Shown here: piece after piece, positions 6,879-16,618 of the stretch
How positions within the stretch are numbered: position 1 is the stretch's first letter
Layout: every line of letters begins with the position of its first letter
Assembly: GCF_000721175.1 (NCBI RefSeq)
Contig: NZ_JOEZ01000026.1
Coordinates: 1 to 64,000 of the forward strand
From: Streptomyces anulatus
Lineage (GTDB): Bacteria; Actinomycetota; Actinomycetes; Streptomycetales; Streptomycetaceae
Direction: 5' to 3'
Length of the DNA: 64,000 nucleotides
The notes under the pieces: model-generated
The model's database searches: none
What the model was told of the DNA's origin: nothing
Seen by the model: the letters and a program-made list of their open reading frames with translations, nothing else
Made by a program: the position numbers and the translations under genes

Positions 6879-9800
6879 GCATGCAGCCTGACCACGAGGT
6901 GGTGTTCGAACGCGGACAGCGAGTGCGAGTCCGGGCCGCCGGAGTGCCCGAGTTCGCTACCATCCGCTTTGCCCTTCCGGGCGACGAGCCGGGTTCGTGG
7001 GACCTTATCCTCGTCGATGACCAGGACCGTCGGCACGAGGTGAACCTGGCGGCCGGAGACACTCAGACCGTGCGCCCGCTGGTCAGTGATGGCCGGGCCG
7101 ATTCTGCCCGGGTGCTGGCCGCCATGTGGACCCAGTGGATGTACGCGGCGGCCACGAACGCAGAGTCGAGTGCCATGGCGGCCACGCCGCTGAAGCCGTA
7201 TGCGCACCAGACCACGGCCGTGTACGGCGCGATGCTGCCACAACCGCTGCTGCGCTTCCTGCTCGCCGACGAGCCGGGCACCGGCAAGACGATCATGGCC
7301 GGTCTCTACATCCGGGAGATGCAGCGACTGGGCCTGGTCAAACGCGCCATCATCGTGTGCCCGGCGAACCTGGCCACAAAGTGGGTGGACGACTTCGAGC
7401 GGCTGCTGGGCGGCGGGCTGCGGCAGCTCACCTCGGCGACAGTCCGTGAGAACGCGCTGAACTCCAACGACCTGTGGGTGACCTCCCTGGAGCTGGCCGC
7501 GGTCAACCCCGCTGTGCAGGACGCTATCCGGCCGGACAAGGCCGGCTGGGACCTGGTGGTCTTCGACGAGGCACACCGGCTGACCCCGACTGCGGCCGGG
7601 TTCCATCAGGTTGGCCGCCTGCTGGCCAAGAACACCCCGAGGGCCCTGCTGATGACCGCGACCCCGCATCGGGGCAAGGAGTGGCTCTTCCGGCATCTTC
7701 TGCATCTGGTCGACCCGGAGATCTACCCAGACCCGGGTAGCGATCCCAACGTCGAGCTCAGCGCGCTCAGGCCGGGCCCGATCCACTTCCTGCGACGGAT
7801 GAAGGAAGACCTGGTCGATTACGACGGCAAGACACGCCTGTTCAAGGGCCGTACCGCCCACAACCACAGCGTTGCCCTGTCGCAGACCGAGTACGGCTTC
7901 TACCAGGCCGCGCTGGACATGGTCGACCGGTACTTCGCGCCCTCGGCCCAGCCGCTCGCCCGCATGGTCTACGGCAAGCGGGCGGCGTCCAGTCTGTATG
8001 CGCTCGCCGAGACGCTCCGGCGGCGCCACGACCACATGGGCGCCATGAGCGAGGCCGAAGCGGCCCTCATCGCCGACCGCGAGGGCCAAGGTGACGAGGC
8101 GGAGATCGACGAGGCCAAGGTCATCCACACGAGCTCGACGTCCACGCGAGCCGAGCGGGCGGCGATCAAGAACCTCGCGGACCAGATCAACGCCACGATC
8201 GGTAACCCGGCGTGGACGCCGTCGAAGTGGAAGCGGCTGACCGAGGACTGTCTGGCCAAGCACGGCATTGCCCCCGGCAACGGCGAGCAGGCCGTGGTGT
8301 TCACGGAGTACGCGGACTCGGCCGAGTGGATCGCCCGGCGCCTCGAAGCCGAGGGGTTCACCGCCCGTCTCTACTCCGGACGACAGAGCAAGCCCGAGCG
8401 CGACGAGGTGCGCCGGGCCTTCATGCGAGGCGAGTTCCAGGTCATCGTCACCACCGACGCTGGCAACGAAGGCATCGACCTGCAGGCCGCCCACGTACTG
8501 GTCAACTACGACATCCCCTGGTCACTGGTTCGCCTCGAGCAGCGCATGGGGCGCATCCACCGCGTCGGCCAGCTCCGCGACGTTCACCTGTACAACTTGG
8601 TTGCCACCGACACACGCGAAGGCGAGACGCTCCTGCGGCTGCTGGACCACTTCGTCACCGCGGCGAACGAGCTGCGCGGGCAGATGTTCGACAGCCTGTC
8701 GGCCGTCGCCGAGATCACGGGCATCGACTACGACAAGTGGCTGTCCGACCTGTACGGCAACGACGAGATCAAGAAGCAGCAGGCGATCGATGCCGCCCGC
8801 GCCGTCAAGGCGCAAGAACTCACCCGGGCGGCCCGGCAGGTGCGCGACAACGAGCGTCGCCTGGCCAGCCAGGTCGACGCAGTCGCTGCGCTGACTCTGC
8901 TCCAGCGCGACCTGTTCGCCCGAATCAACCCCGCCATCGTCGAGGCGTATCTCGACCGGCTCGCCGCCGCCGGCGTGCTGCAATCCGCCCCTACCGCCGC
9001 CGGCACCGGATTCCGGAGACTGTCGCTGACCGGCGGGGCACGGTTCCCGGCCACGCTCGGCAGCACGAGCGAGGTCCACATCGCCACCAGCGGCGACGCG
9101 GTACGCGAGGCCGCGGAAAGCATCGACGTCGGCGACACCATCACCCTCGGGCCCGGCGAACCCGGCTTCGCCGACCTGATCGGCATGGCCGAGCACACCC
9201 TGGCCGAGGACCTGCACCAGTCCGGCGCCGCCGCCGACCCCACCAGCCTCACCCCGTACGACCTGTACGCGTACACGGCGACCATGACCGAGAGCGACGG
9301 CAAGCGCGCCAGCATCTGGGCGAGCCTGGTCAAGGTCGACGACAGCGGCAACGCCCGTCCGGTGCGGTGGGAGACCCTGGCCAACCTGGTGCCCACCGAG
9401 CACCACGGGACCGCGCCTCATCCTGCACGTGAAGGGCATGCGCTCACGACGGCCCGCGAGGTGGCCGCCGCCACGGTCACCGAGCACCGACGGGTACGGG
9501 CCGACTGGTTCGCCCAGGCGCGCCGGGATCTGACCAACCTGCCACTGAGCCTCACCGAGGACATCGACGACCGGACCAAGCGGGTGGAGCTACGGCGCCG
9601 TCTTCAGGCCCAGACCGCCGAGCGGCTCGACGAACTCGAACGGCTCGCGGACGTGCAGCTGACCGACCCGAAGCTGATCGGCCGGATCCGCGTCCTGGCC
9701 GCGGCCGACGTCACCGTCCAGGCGGAGATCGATGCCGAACTGGTCTCCATGCGGCACGTCCAGAACCTCCTTGAAGACGACGGGTGGACCGTGGAAGACG

Positions 9801-10111
9801 TCCACACGGAGAGCCGCGGCTACGACCTGGAGGCCCGCCGCAACAGCCAGATCCGACACGTCGAGGTCAAGGGCGTGCTGGGCAGCGCGGCCAGTGACGG
9901 CATCCGGATGACCGGCAACGAGGTCCTGATCGCCACCCAGCACCGCAAGGACTACTGGCTCTACGTCATCGACCAGTGTGCCGACGGCCGGGGCCGCTTC
10001 TTCGGCGCCTACCAGGACCCCGCCACCCTTTTCGCCAACGACATGACCGGGAACGCGGTCTTCCGCGTCCCGGGCAGCAGCCTCAAGAACGCACCGGGGA
10101 GCAACGCATGA
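6875..10111 (+). CDS. SNF2-family helicase with C-terminal DUF3883 domain
   Basis: 1,078 residues starting at the ATG that overlaps the ATPase stop. Superfamily 2 motifs are complete: I DEPGTGKTIMAG (about residue 131), II VVFDEAHRL (about 229), III LMTATPHRG, and VI EQRMGRIHRVGQ (about 554). The C-terminal 95 residues are DUF3883 (GYDLEARRNSQIRHVEVKG...YWLYVID). The spaced Asp and ExK in that domain resemble a PD-(D/E)xK nuclease core, so it could be the cutting or DNA-sensing module. That is inference. The nearest described role is the DrmD-type SNF2 translocase of DISARM-like systems. It overlaps the methylase by 4 bp. Confidence 0.88.
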   Translation: MSMQPDHEVVFERGQRVRVRAAGVPEFATIRFALPGDEPGSWDLILVDDQDRRHEVNLAAGDTQTVRPLVSDGRADSARVLAAMWTQWMYAAATNAESSAMAATPLKPYAHQTTAVYGAMLPQPLLRFLLADEPGTGKTIMAGLYIREMQRLGLVKRAIIVCPANLATKWVDDFERLLGGGLRQLTSATVRENALNSNDLWVTSLELAAVNPAVQDAIRPDKAGWDLVVFDEAHRLTPTAAGFHQVGRLLAKNTPRALLMTATPHRGKEWLFRHLLHLVDPEIYPDPGSDPNVELSALRPGPIHFLRRMKEDLVDYDGKTRLFKGRTAHNHSVALSQTEYGFYQAALDMVDRYFAPSAQPLARMVYGKRAASSLYALAETLRRRHDHMGAMSEAEAALIADREGQGDEAEIDEAKVIHTSSTSTRAERAAIKNLADQINATIGNPAWTPSKWKRLTEDCLAKHGIAPGNGEQAVVFTEYADSAEWIARRLEAEGFTARLYSGRQSKPERDEVRRAFMRGEFQVIVTTDAGNEGIDLQAAHVLVNYDIPWSLVRLEQRMGRIHRVGQLRDVHLYNLVATDTREGETLLRLLDHFVTAANELRGQMFDSLSAVAEITGIDYDKWLSDLYGNDEIKKQQAIDAARAVKAQELTRAARQVRDNERRLASQVDAVAALTLLQRDLFARINPAIVEAYLDRLAAAGVLQSAPTAAGTGFRRLSLTGGARFPATLGSTSEVHIATSGDAVREAAESIDVGDTITLGPGEPGFADLIGMAEHTLAEDLHQSGAAADPTSLTPYDLYAYTATMTESDGKRASIWASLVKVDDSGNARPVRWETLANLVPTEHHGTAPHPAREGHALTTAREVAAATVTEHRRVRADWFAQARRDLTNLPLSLTEDIDDRTKRVELRRRLQAQTAERLDELERLADVQLTDPKLIGRIRVLAAADVTVQAEIDAELVSMRHVQNLLEDDGWTVEDVHTESRGYDLEARRNSQIRHVEVKGVLGSAASDGIRMTGNEVLIATQHRKDYWLYVIDQCADGRGRFFGAYQDPATLFANDMTGNAVFRVPGSSLKNAPGSNA

Positions 10112-12828
10112 CCAGGATGATCGAACGATGGTTTCCCAGCGCGGAGGTGTCGGCCAACAGCGACAAGGGCTGGGGCTCCGGCAACAGCGAGATCTCCCTG
10201 TTCATGTGGTTCGCCAAGCGACCCACCGCCCAGGCCAAGGCCGCCACCATCTGCTCGCTGCTGCCGTGGCCCGATGACGCCGAGGAGCAGACGCGGCTGC
10301 AGAATCTGGTCCGGGAGGCGATGACAGGCCGCTACGCCGCTTGGAACGAGCTGCAGGCCGAGATCGCCAAGACGAATCCCGAAGGCGCGACCACGCTCGA
10401 CCCGTTCTCGGGGCGGGGCATGATCCCCCTGGAGTCCGCGCGCCTGGCCGTCCAGGCGTCGGCCGTCGACTACAGCCCGATCGCGGTCCTCGCCAGCCAC
10501 CTGCTCACCTCCGCACCGTTCGAAGACTGGAGCGAGGAGCCCGAGCTTCCCTTCGGGGAAGAGCGGGACCACCTCTTGATGTCCCGTACGGACCGGCTGC
10601 TCGGCGACCTCGAATCGCTGTTCGCGGAGATCCAGACCCGGCACGCGGCCGCCATGAGCGACGTCTACCCCCGTCACAACGGTGCCCTGCCGTGGGGCTA
10701 TCTGTGGTCCGTCACGATCCCCTGCCAGGAATGCCACCACCGGTTCCCGCTCATTGGCTCCTACGAGCTGATGCCGGCCCGCGGCGACAGGGGGGCCGTG
10801 TCGTTCTACATCGACGCGGACCGGGCCACCGGCACGTGGGAGGCGGTGGTGACGCCCGGAAAGCCCACCCGGACTCCCACGCTGACCAACGCCGTGGTGA
10901 ACGGCAAGAAGGTAGCGGGCAAGAGCGCGATCTGCGTGTTCTGCAACCACGTCCACCGGCTGGCCGTGCACCGCCGATTGCTGGACGAGGGGCAGGGGCA
11001 GGACGCTTTGGTCCTCGCTGCGGACATCGACGTCAAGAGCCAGAAGACCTTCCGCCAGCCCACAGACGCAGAACGCGAGGCCGTCGCAGCGGCCGAACGG
11101 GCGCTAGCCGCGGAGCCGGCGTTCAGCCCGTTCCTGCCCGCTGTCCCGGACGAAGGCATCGCGCCGGGCAACAACAACATCATCGGCCCGAGCATCTACG
11201 GGGCGAAGACCTACGGCGACTTCATGGTCACCCGCCAGACCCTGTCGTATGTACGGCTCGCGCGCATCATCAACGAGCTCGGCGACGAACTGACCGCCGC
11301 CGGAATGTCACGGGACTACGTGCGGGCCCTAACTGGGTATGCGACCGCGGTCGTGGTGAAGAAGCTGCGTCGCTCCACACGCGGCGCCCGGTTCCAGAGC
11401 AAGGGCGGTGCACAGGTCGGGGATCTGTTCGTCAACGAAGGGTCAATCACCTTCTCCCACGACTTTTTCGAGGCCGGCATCGGAGACGGTCCCGGAACGT
11501 GGAAGTCGATCGCGAGCAACGTGCTGGCTGCCTGCCGCAACCTGTTCGCCGACCTGCGTGGCGCTCCGGCCTCCGTGCAGCGGGGAACCGCCACCGCCCT
11601 GCCCTTCCCGCCCCGCACCTTCACCGCGGTCGTCACCGACCCGCCATATGACCAGATGATCGCGTACGCGGATGCCTCCGACCTCTTCTACACGTGGGCG
11701 AAGCGGTGCCTGCACAACACCTGGCCGGAACTCGCCATCACGGCCGATCCACACGGCTGCCAGGACAAGAGCCAGGAGATCATCGTCAAGCGGGTACGGG
11801 GTGAGGCCCCCGACGAGCACCGCACCCGCGAGCACTACGACACCCTCATCGCCGATGCCTTCGCCCAGATGCGGCAGGTAGTCCGGGACGACGGTGTGGT
11901 CACGATCGTCTTCGGCCACGGGGAGCCCGAGGTGTGGCAGCGACTGCTGCACTCAATCGAGCGAGCCGGACTGGTGATGACCGGCTCCTGGCCGGCCAAC
12001 ACCGAGTCCGGTGGCCAGCAGGGCAAGGCCAACATCGAGACGACCCTGACCATGGCCTGCCGCCCGGCCCCGACAGGCCGCCCTGCCGGCCGCAAGGGCG
12101 CCGTCGAGGCGGAGATCAAGACGGAGATCAAGCAGCGCTACCCCGACTGGGAGCGATGGGGCCTGGCACCTGCGGACATGCTGATGGCCGCCGCCGGCCC
12201 TGCCATGGAAGTTGTGGGGCGCTACAGCGAAGTCCTCGACGCCAAGGGCGAGCCCGTCGACATTTATACGTTCCTGCCGCTGGCGCGCGCCGCGGTCCAG
12301 GAGGCCATGGCGGTTGAGGTCAACCGTCAGCCGCTGGCAGCCTTCGACGCCCGCACCCGGTTCGCCTTGTGGTGGATCAGGCTTTACGGCCGTCAGGTCC
12401 AGGCGAAGTCCGAGCTGCGGTGGCAGGCACTCGCGTCCTCCCTCGACCTGGCCTCGGTGCGCAACCTTGTCGCAGACGCCGACAAGGGAGTCCGCTTCAT
12501 CACCTCCCGCGAATACAGCGGCAAGGTCGACGGGGATTCCGCTTCCATCGACGTCGCCTTGGCGCTCGCCGCAGCATCCGGCGAGGGACTGCAAGCCATG
12601 GGCTACGTGCTGGCGGCTTCCGAGCGAGGAGTCGACGACACCTACCTGTGGTCGACCGTGCAGTTCCTCGCCGACCGGCTCCCCGACAACGACCCGGACT
12701 CCATCGCCTTCACCCGCGTCCTACGCACCCGTCCCGGAATCGGCAGCGCCGCCGAAGCCGCCGCTGCCAGCGTCCTCGAGAGCGCCCGCCGTCAGCAGGA
12801 GCAGGACGCCCAGCTGAGGCTGCACTGA
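10108..12828 (+). CDS. DUF1156 adenine-specific DNA methylase with zinc ribbon (COG1743 type)
   Basis: 906 residues starting at an ATG that overlaps the helicase stop. The N-terminus has the DUF1156 pattern (ERWFPSAEV...SLFMWFAKRPTAQA). The S-adenosylmethionine motif is TLDPFSGRGMIPLESARL (about residue 96) and the catalytic motif IV is VVTDPPYDQM (about 511), as expected for an N6-adenine or N4-cytosine beta/gamma-type enzyme. Between them CQEC (about 204) and CVFC (about 275) form a zinc ribbon typical of COG1743. In a defence operon it would mark host DNA as self. The recognition site cannot be read from sequence. Confidence 0.88.
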   Translation: MTRMIERWFPSAEVSANSDKGWGSGNSEISLFMWFAKRPTAQAKAATICSLLPWPDDAEEQTRLQNLVREAMTGRYAAWNELQAEIAKTNPEGATTLDPFSGRGMIPLESARLAVQASAVDYSPIAVLASHLLTSAPFEDWSEEPELPFGEERDHLLMSRTDRLLGDLESLFAEIQTRHAAAMSDVYPRHNGALPWGYLWSVTIPCQECHHRFPLIGSYELMPARGDRGAVSFYIDADRATGTWEAVVTPGKPTRTPTLTNAVVNGKKVAGKSAICVFCNHVHRLAVHRRLLDEGQGQDALVLAADIDVKSQKTFRQPTDAEREAVAAAERALAAEPAFSPFLPAVPDEGIAPGNNNIIGPSIYGAKTYGDFMVTRQTLSYVRLARIINELGDELTAAGMSRDYVRALTGYATAVVVKKLRRSTRGARFQSKGGAQVGDLFVNEGSITFSHDFFEAGIGDGPGTWKSIASNVLAACRNLFADLRGAPASVQRGTATALPFPPRTFTAVVTDPPYDQMIAYADASDLFYTWAKRCLHNTWPELAITADPHGCQDKSQEIIVKRVRGEAPDEHRTREHYDTLIADAFAQMRQVVRDDGVVTIVFGHGEPEVWQRLLHSIERAGLVMTGSWPANTESGGQQGKANIETTLTMACRPAPTGRPAGRKGAVEAEIKTEIKQRYPDWERWGLAPADMLMAAAGPAMEVVGRYSEVLDAKGEPVDIYTFLPLARAAVQEAMAVEVNRQPLAAFDARTRFALWWIRLYGRQVQAKSELRWQALASSLDLASVRNLVADADKGVRFITSREYSGKVDGDSASIDVALALAAASGEGLQAMGYVLAASERGVDDTYLWSTVQFLADRLPDNDPDSIAFTRVLRTRPGIGSAAEAAAASVLESARRQQEQDAQLRLH

Positions 12829-12881
12829 TGACGAACACAGTCCGAGCATCCATGACCACCAGCCCAGGAGACCAGCAGTGA
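12828..12881 (+). CDS. Possible 17-codon coupling ORF between methylase and DUF499 genes
   Basis: Starts at an ATG overlapping the methylase stop (TGATG) and ends in a TGA that overlaps the GTG start of the next gene (GTGA). The peptide would be MTNTVRASMTTSPGDQQ. It could simply pass ribosomes from one gene to the next. The next gene also has its own AGGAG site, so coupling may not be needed. Weak candidate. Confidence 0.2.
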   Translation: MTNTVRASMTTSPGDQQ

Positions 12882-15880
12882 CGACGAGCGTGACACCGTG
12901 GTGGAAGGCACTGAAGATCCGCCAGGAGATCCTCAATGCCTCCGGCCAGATCGATGACGTGCAGATGTCACTGTTCCGGGCCGTCCACGCAACCGGTGCG
13001 GATCGGCCGCCGTACGCGGACGCCGGCTACTACGGGGACATCACCCACCCCACCGAACGCCTCATCGACCTGCTCACCGAGATCGCGGTCCGTGTCGGCG
13101 GCGGCGAGGACTACCTCAAGGCTCGGGCCGTCACCCGTCTCGACCAGGGCATGGGCGGCGGTAAGTCACACGCCTGCATCGGTGCCTTCCATCTGGCCGC
13201 CGCCCCTGAGGTCCTGCTGGCCACAGAGCTCGGCGAGAGGGTCGCCGAGCGGGCACGTGCAAAGATGGGGCGTCCGCTCGCTCGCGACCTTGGCCAGCCG
13301 CATGTCGTCGTTCTTCCCTGCGACAACATGACCGCAGGTGCTGGAGTGAAGGAACTCGACGGGCCGGCAGTCAGCCTTCACGAAAGGTTCTTGTGGCGGC
13401 TGTTCTCCAAGGACTACGCCCTTTACGAGCGCTATCAGCCCTTCTGGAGCGACAAGCACAAGATCGCCGAGGCAATCCGGGCTGTGAACCGGCCTGTGCT
13501 GATCATCGTCGACGAGATCCTCGACTACATCGGCAACGGCCTCGACGGCAGCAACAAGCCCGACCTCGCGGCCCAGGACATGGCCTTCCTCCGAGCCCTG
13601 CTCGACACAGTCAACGACGTGCCCCACGTAGCCATGCTTGTGGTGATGATCGCTTCCGACACCGACAAGACCGCCCTGTCGGCTGCCGCCAAGGAACGCC
13701 GCGACGACCTCAACAGCCAGCTTGAACGCAACGGCTTTCCAGCCACGGTCACCGAGGTGGGAGACTTCGCCGACATCTTGCGCCGGCGACTGTTCGACAC
13801 CGAGCCCGCCCGCGAGGTCCTCGCCGCGACAGCCGCACTCTACGAACCGGTGCTCACCGACCGGGCCTGGGCCAAGCACGTCTGGGAGCAGATCGGTGCT
13901 GACTGGCGACGCAACTGGTCCGACGAGGTCGCTGCCTGCTATCCCTTCCACCCCATGTTGATGGCCTTGGCGAAGGACGAGTGGAGCAGGGTCACCGGGT
14001 TCCAGCGGGTCCGCTCCACGATTCGCATCTTCGCTGCCACGGTGTATGCCCTGCAGCAGCGCGGCAAGGCCGGTGAGTGGGCGCCAGCGCTCATTGGCCC
14101 AGGCGACCTCCCGCTCTCGGACAGTACTGTTCGCGAAGCGCTCCTGGGCAGCGGCCTTGTCGAGGACGACCGTACGATCGCGAACTACCGCAGCCTTGCG
14201 GAGATCGAGATCGTCAACCACGACGGATCCACGGGAACCGCACGCCGACAGGATCTCGAGCGGTCTGAAGCCCCCTGGATCGAAGCCAATCCGCACGCGG
14301 CCGAGCGCGCGGCCACCTTCATCTTCCTGGCGAGCATCGTCGGAACCCTGCGCCCTGGACGCGGACGCGGCGCCAGCGCACCCGAGGTCAAAGCCGTCAC
14401 CAGCGTGCCGGACATGCGCTACACGATCACGGATGCCGACAGCGTGGTCGACGAACTCGTCGACCAGGGCCGGGGCATAAGCGCCCTCGACATCGTCCGC
14501 GGACAGGGCAACAACAAGCCGGCCCGGTACTTCCTGTCCACCCGGCTCACCCACCGGATGCTCGTCACCAATATCCGGCGCACCATCACCGAAGACGAGC
14601 GTGACCAGGTCATCTCTGAGTTCGCCCAGAAACTGGCCAGCAACGGCCCGTTCCGCGAGCTCAAGTTCCTGCCCGCCGACCTGCAGCGCACCGCGACCGA
14701 GGTCATGGCCACGAGCGGCCTGGACACCGCCTACACGACCCGCCTCATCGTGCTCGACCCTGCGCAGTTCAGCCTGCGCAACGGCATGGAAAAGTCGACC
14801 CTCGAGGCGCTCACCGTCGCGATGGGACTCGGGCAGGGCGCACAGCGACTCCCCGTCCAGTGGGCCAGCAGCGCGGTCTACGCGGTAGCGAATACTCAGC
14901 GCCGCAGCCTCGTACGCAGCCTGGCCGTCGAGTACCTGGCCCGGCAGAGGGCCCTGGCCGCACCCGAAGTACAGAACGACAGCGAACTCAAGACGACCGG
15001 AACCAAGGAGCTCACCGCCGCGAAGGACCAGCTGGAGAAGGCCCTCAAGCGGGCCTACCAGCACATCGTCTTCCTCGCCCAGCCCGACCCGGACGGAGAA
15101 CGCTACCTCGACGAGCTCACGCACGACGACGACAACTTCACCGCCCTCAACGGCACCGCCGTCTGGAAGGCACTCGCCGCCCGGGACAAGGTCTTCGACG
15201 TAGGGGAGTTCACCCCCCGGGCCCTGCAGCACAACCTCCGCGACCAGGACTACGGCAAAACCCTCTCGGACATCCGGGCCGCGTTCTACAGCGCCCCGCG
15301 GCTGCCCTTGCTCTACGGCGGCGACCGTGACCTCCAGCAAGCGATCTACGACGCCGTCAACGAGAACCTCGTCAGCATCGTCGACGGCACGGGCACGGAA
15401 GTTGCTGTCACCGCACCCGGGCAGGTCAACCTCGCGAGCACGAGCCTGCGGCTGGCGAAACCGCAGCCTCGGGCATGCCCGGCGTGCAGCGAACCAGCCC
15501 ACGAGGGCCCGTGTGTGACGAACAGTGCCCCGGAAGCCCCGGATGAGGCGACCCCGAGCGGCGCAGCTAGCCCCGGCCCGTCGAACGGTCCGACTAACGA
15601 CGACAGCCGAACAACAAGCGGCGGCCGTTCAGACGCCGACACCCCTCCACCCGCCAAGGACAAGCAGGCGGCGTTCTCGTTCACCAGTAACCTGCTGGCC
15701 AGCGCCGACAACGCCGACGGGTTTGCCGCACTGTTCCGGGCGTTCTACATGGCCCTGGACGAACGACAGATCAGCTATCTGCAGGGAACGATCCAGGTCG
15801 TCCTCAACGCCGATGCCGCCGAGCAGATTCAACAGCGCCTTCAGGAACTGGGCATCGCGGCCAACTTCAAGGAGATCTAG
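12878..15880 (+). CDS. DUF499 ATPase (COG1483 type)
   Basis: 1,000 residues from a GTG preceded by AGGAG. Walker A is QGMGGGKSHACIG (about residues 90-100) and Walker B is VLIIVDEILDYIG (about 207). These belong to the DUF499 ATPase family that is repeatedly found beside DUF1156 methylases and large helicases in defence islands. A low-complexity linker (about residues 885-930, rich in Pro, Ser, Thr) separates a small C-terminal domain. It is the last gene of the operon, followed by a strong terminator hairpin. Probably a structural or energy-using partner of the methylase-helicase complex; biochemical role not established. Confidence 0.85.
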   Translation: MTTSVTPWWKALKIRQEILNASGQIDDVQMSLFRAVHATGADRPPYADAGYYGDITHPTERLIDLLTEIAVRVGGGEDYLKARAVTRLDQGMGGGKSHACIGAFHLAAAPEVLLATELGERVAERARAKMGRPLARDLGQPHVVVLPCDNMTAGAGVKELDGPAVSLHERFLWRLFSKDYALYERYQPFWSDKHKIAEAIRAVNRPVLIIVDEILDYIGNGLDGSNKPDLAAQDMAFLRALLDTVNDVPHVAMLVVMIASDTDKTALSAAAKERRDDLNSQLERNGFPATVTEVGDFADILRRRLFDTEPAREVLAATAALYEPVLTDRAWAKHVWEQIGADWRRNWSDEVAACYPFHPMLMALAKDEWSRVTGFQRVRSTIRIFAATVYALQQRGKAGEWAPALIGPGDLPLSDSTVREALLGSGLVEDDRTIANYRSLAEIEIVNHDGSTGTARRQDLERSEAPWIEANPHAAERAATFIFLASIVGTLRPGRGRGASAPEVKAVTSVPDMRYTITDADSVVDELVDQGRGISALDIVRGQGNNKPARYFLSTRLTHRMLVTNIRRTITEDERDQVISEFAQKLASNGPFRELKFLPADLQRTATEVMATSGLDTAYTTRLIVLDPAQFSLRNGMEKSTLEALTVAMGLGQGAQRLPVQWASSAVYAVANTQRRSLVRSLAVEYLARQRALAAPEVQNDSELKTTGTKELTAAKDQLEKALKRAYQHIVFLAQPDPDGERYLDELTHDDDNFTALNGTAVWKALAARDKVFDVGEFTPRALQHNLRDQDYGKTLSDIRAAFYSAPRLPLLYGGDRDLQQAIYDAVNENLVSIVDGTGTEVAVTAPGQVNLASTSLRLAKPQPRACPACSEPAHEGPCVTNSAPEAPDEATPSGAASPGPSNGPTNDDSRTTSGGRSDADTPPPAKDKQAAFSFTSNLLASADNADGFAALFRAFYMALDERQISYLQGTIQVVLNADAAEQIQQRLQELGIAANFKEI

Positions 15881-15929
15881 CACGCGACCCGGGCCGCGCC
15901 ACTCCGTAACAAAGGCTGGCCATTCCAGC

Positions 15930-15967
15930 TGCCGTCGGCGGTCGAACGAGGTCGACCGCCGACGGCA
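15930..15967. terminator. Terminator hairpin after the defence operon
   Basis: A perfect 16-bp stem, TGCCGTCGGCGGTCGA / TCGACCGCCGACGGCA, with a 6-base loop, 50 bp past the DUF499 stop. There is no U-tract, as is usual in Streptomyces. Confidence 0.8.
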
Positions 15968-16227
15968 CTGGTCCTGGAAATTGCCGAGGTCCCTCCGGAG
16001 GAGGGGCCTCACCTGCTATGCGGGCACATCTGTGCCGGACTCCGTCCGCCGGGTTCGAGACGGCCGTGGTGTCGGTCAAAGGACCTCGAGCAACAGTCAA
16101 GAGTTGTGGATGGGGTCTTCCGGCGCGGTGATCTCGGCGGCCGCGAGCCGGGCGTTTTCGCGCACCTTCGGGGCGGTATTGGGGGACAACGGCGCGGCGG
16201 TAGCCGCCAGTGTGACAACATCAACGC
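15968..16227. other. Intergenic stretch, nothing recognised
   Basis: About 260 bp between the terminator and the 87-residue gene. A small GC hairpin around 15,990-16,010 (CCTCCGGAGGAGG) is the only structure noticed. Confidence 0.4.
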
Positions 16228-16491
16228 ATGGGCATCTTCGACGCCATCGCGCGTGGCCTCGGTAGCCTCCGCCCGCTGTCCGACGCGGAACTCGAAGACG
16301 AGCGCGAGGCGCTGCGACAGCGTTACGTATCTAGCGGGGATGTCAACGAGGCGGACAAACTCTACGACGAGCTGCACCGATACGACGAAGAGATGACGCG
16401 CCGTGCAAACGAGGCCTATGCCCGCGAGAACCCGAACCCACCAGAGCCCAGGCATCGCGAGCACGGGTGGTACCTGCCGAACGACGACTAG
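16228..16491 (+). CDS. Small charged protein of unknown function
   Basis: 87 residues, beginning MGIFDAIARGLGSL. It is rich in Asp, Glu and Arg, with an acidic helix (DAELEDEREALRQR) and a second one (ADKLYDELHRYDEEM), and ends in a tryptophan/tyrosine-containing tail. Helical, probably coiled-coil. Its base composition and codon use fit a real actinobacterial gene, but I see no clear ribosome-binding site and no recognised domain. It lies between the defence operon terminator and the IS256 relic inside the 16-kb element. Confidence 0.5.
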   Translation: MGIFDAIARGLGSLRPLSDAELEDEREALRQRYVSSGDVNEADKLYDELHRYDEEMTRRANEAYARENPNPPEPRHREHGWYLPNDD

Positions 16492-16521
16492 GCGGGCGTC
16501 TTCAGGCGGCGAGTAGGCGCT

Positions 16522-16617
16522 TCTGCACACTGATCGCCCTGGCCGAGGGCCTGCGGGAGTCGACCGAGTCGTGGGCCGACCTGCTGCGCGACTGCCGCCG
16601 ACGCGGCATGCGCGCCC
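16522..16617 (+). pseudogene. IS256 (Mutator)-family transposase remnant
   Basis: About 32 codons read LIALAEGLRESTESWADLLR then DCRRRGMRAP, the conserved core of IS256-family transposases, which normally continues into VLAVGDGALGFW. Both sides are lost. The right break coincides, within a few bases, with the 3' end of tnpC. This marks an old junction between the cargo and the recombinase genes. Confidence 0.75.
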
Positions 16618-16618
16618 C

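Noticed and set aside
5760..15880. Classical class 1 DISARM
   Set aside because: The helicase and methylase fit, but DrmA, DrmB (DUF1998) and DrmC (phospholipase D) are absent and DUF499 is present instead.
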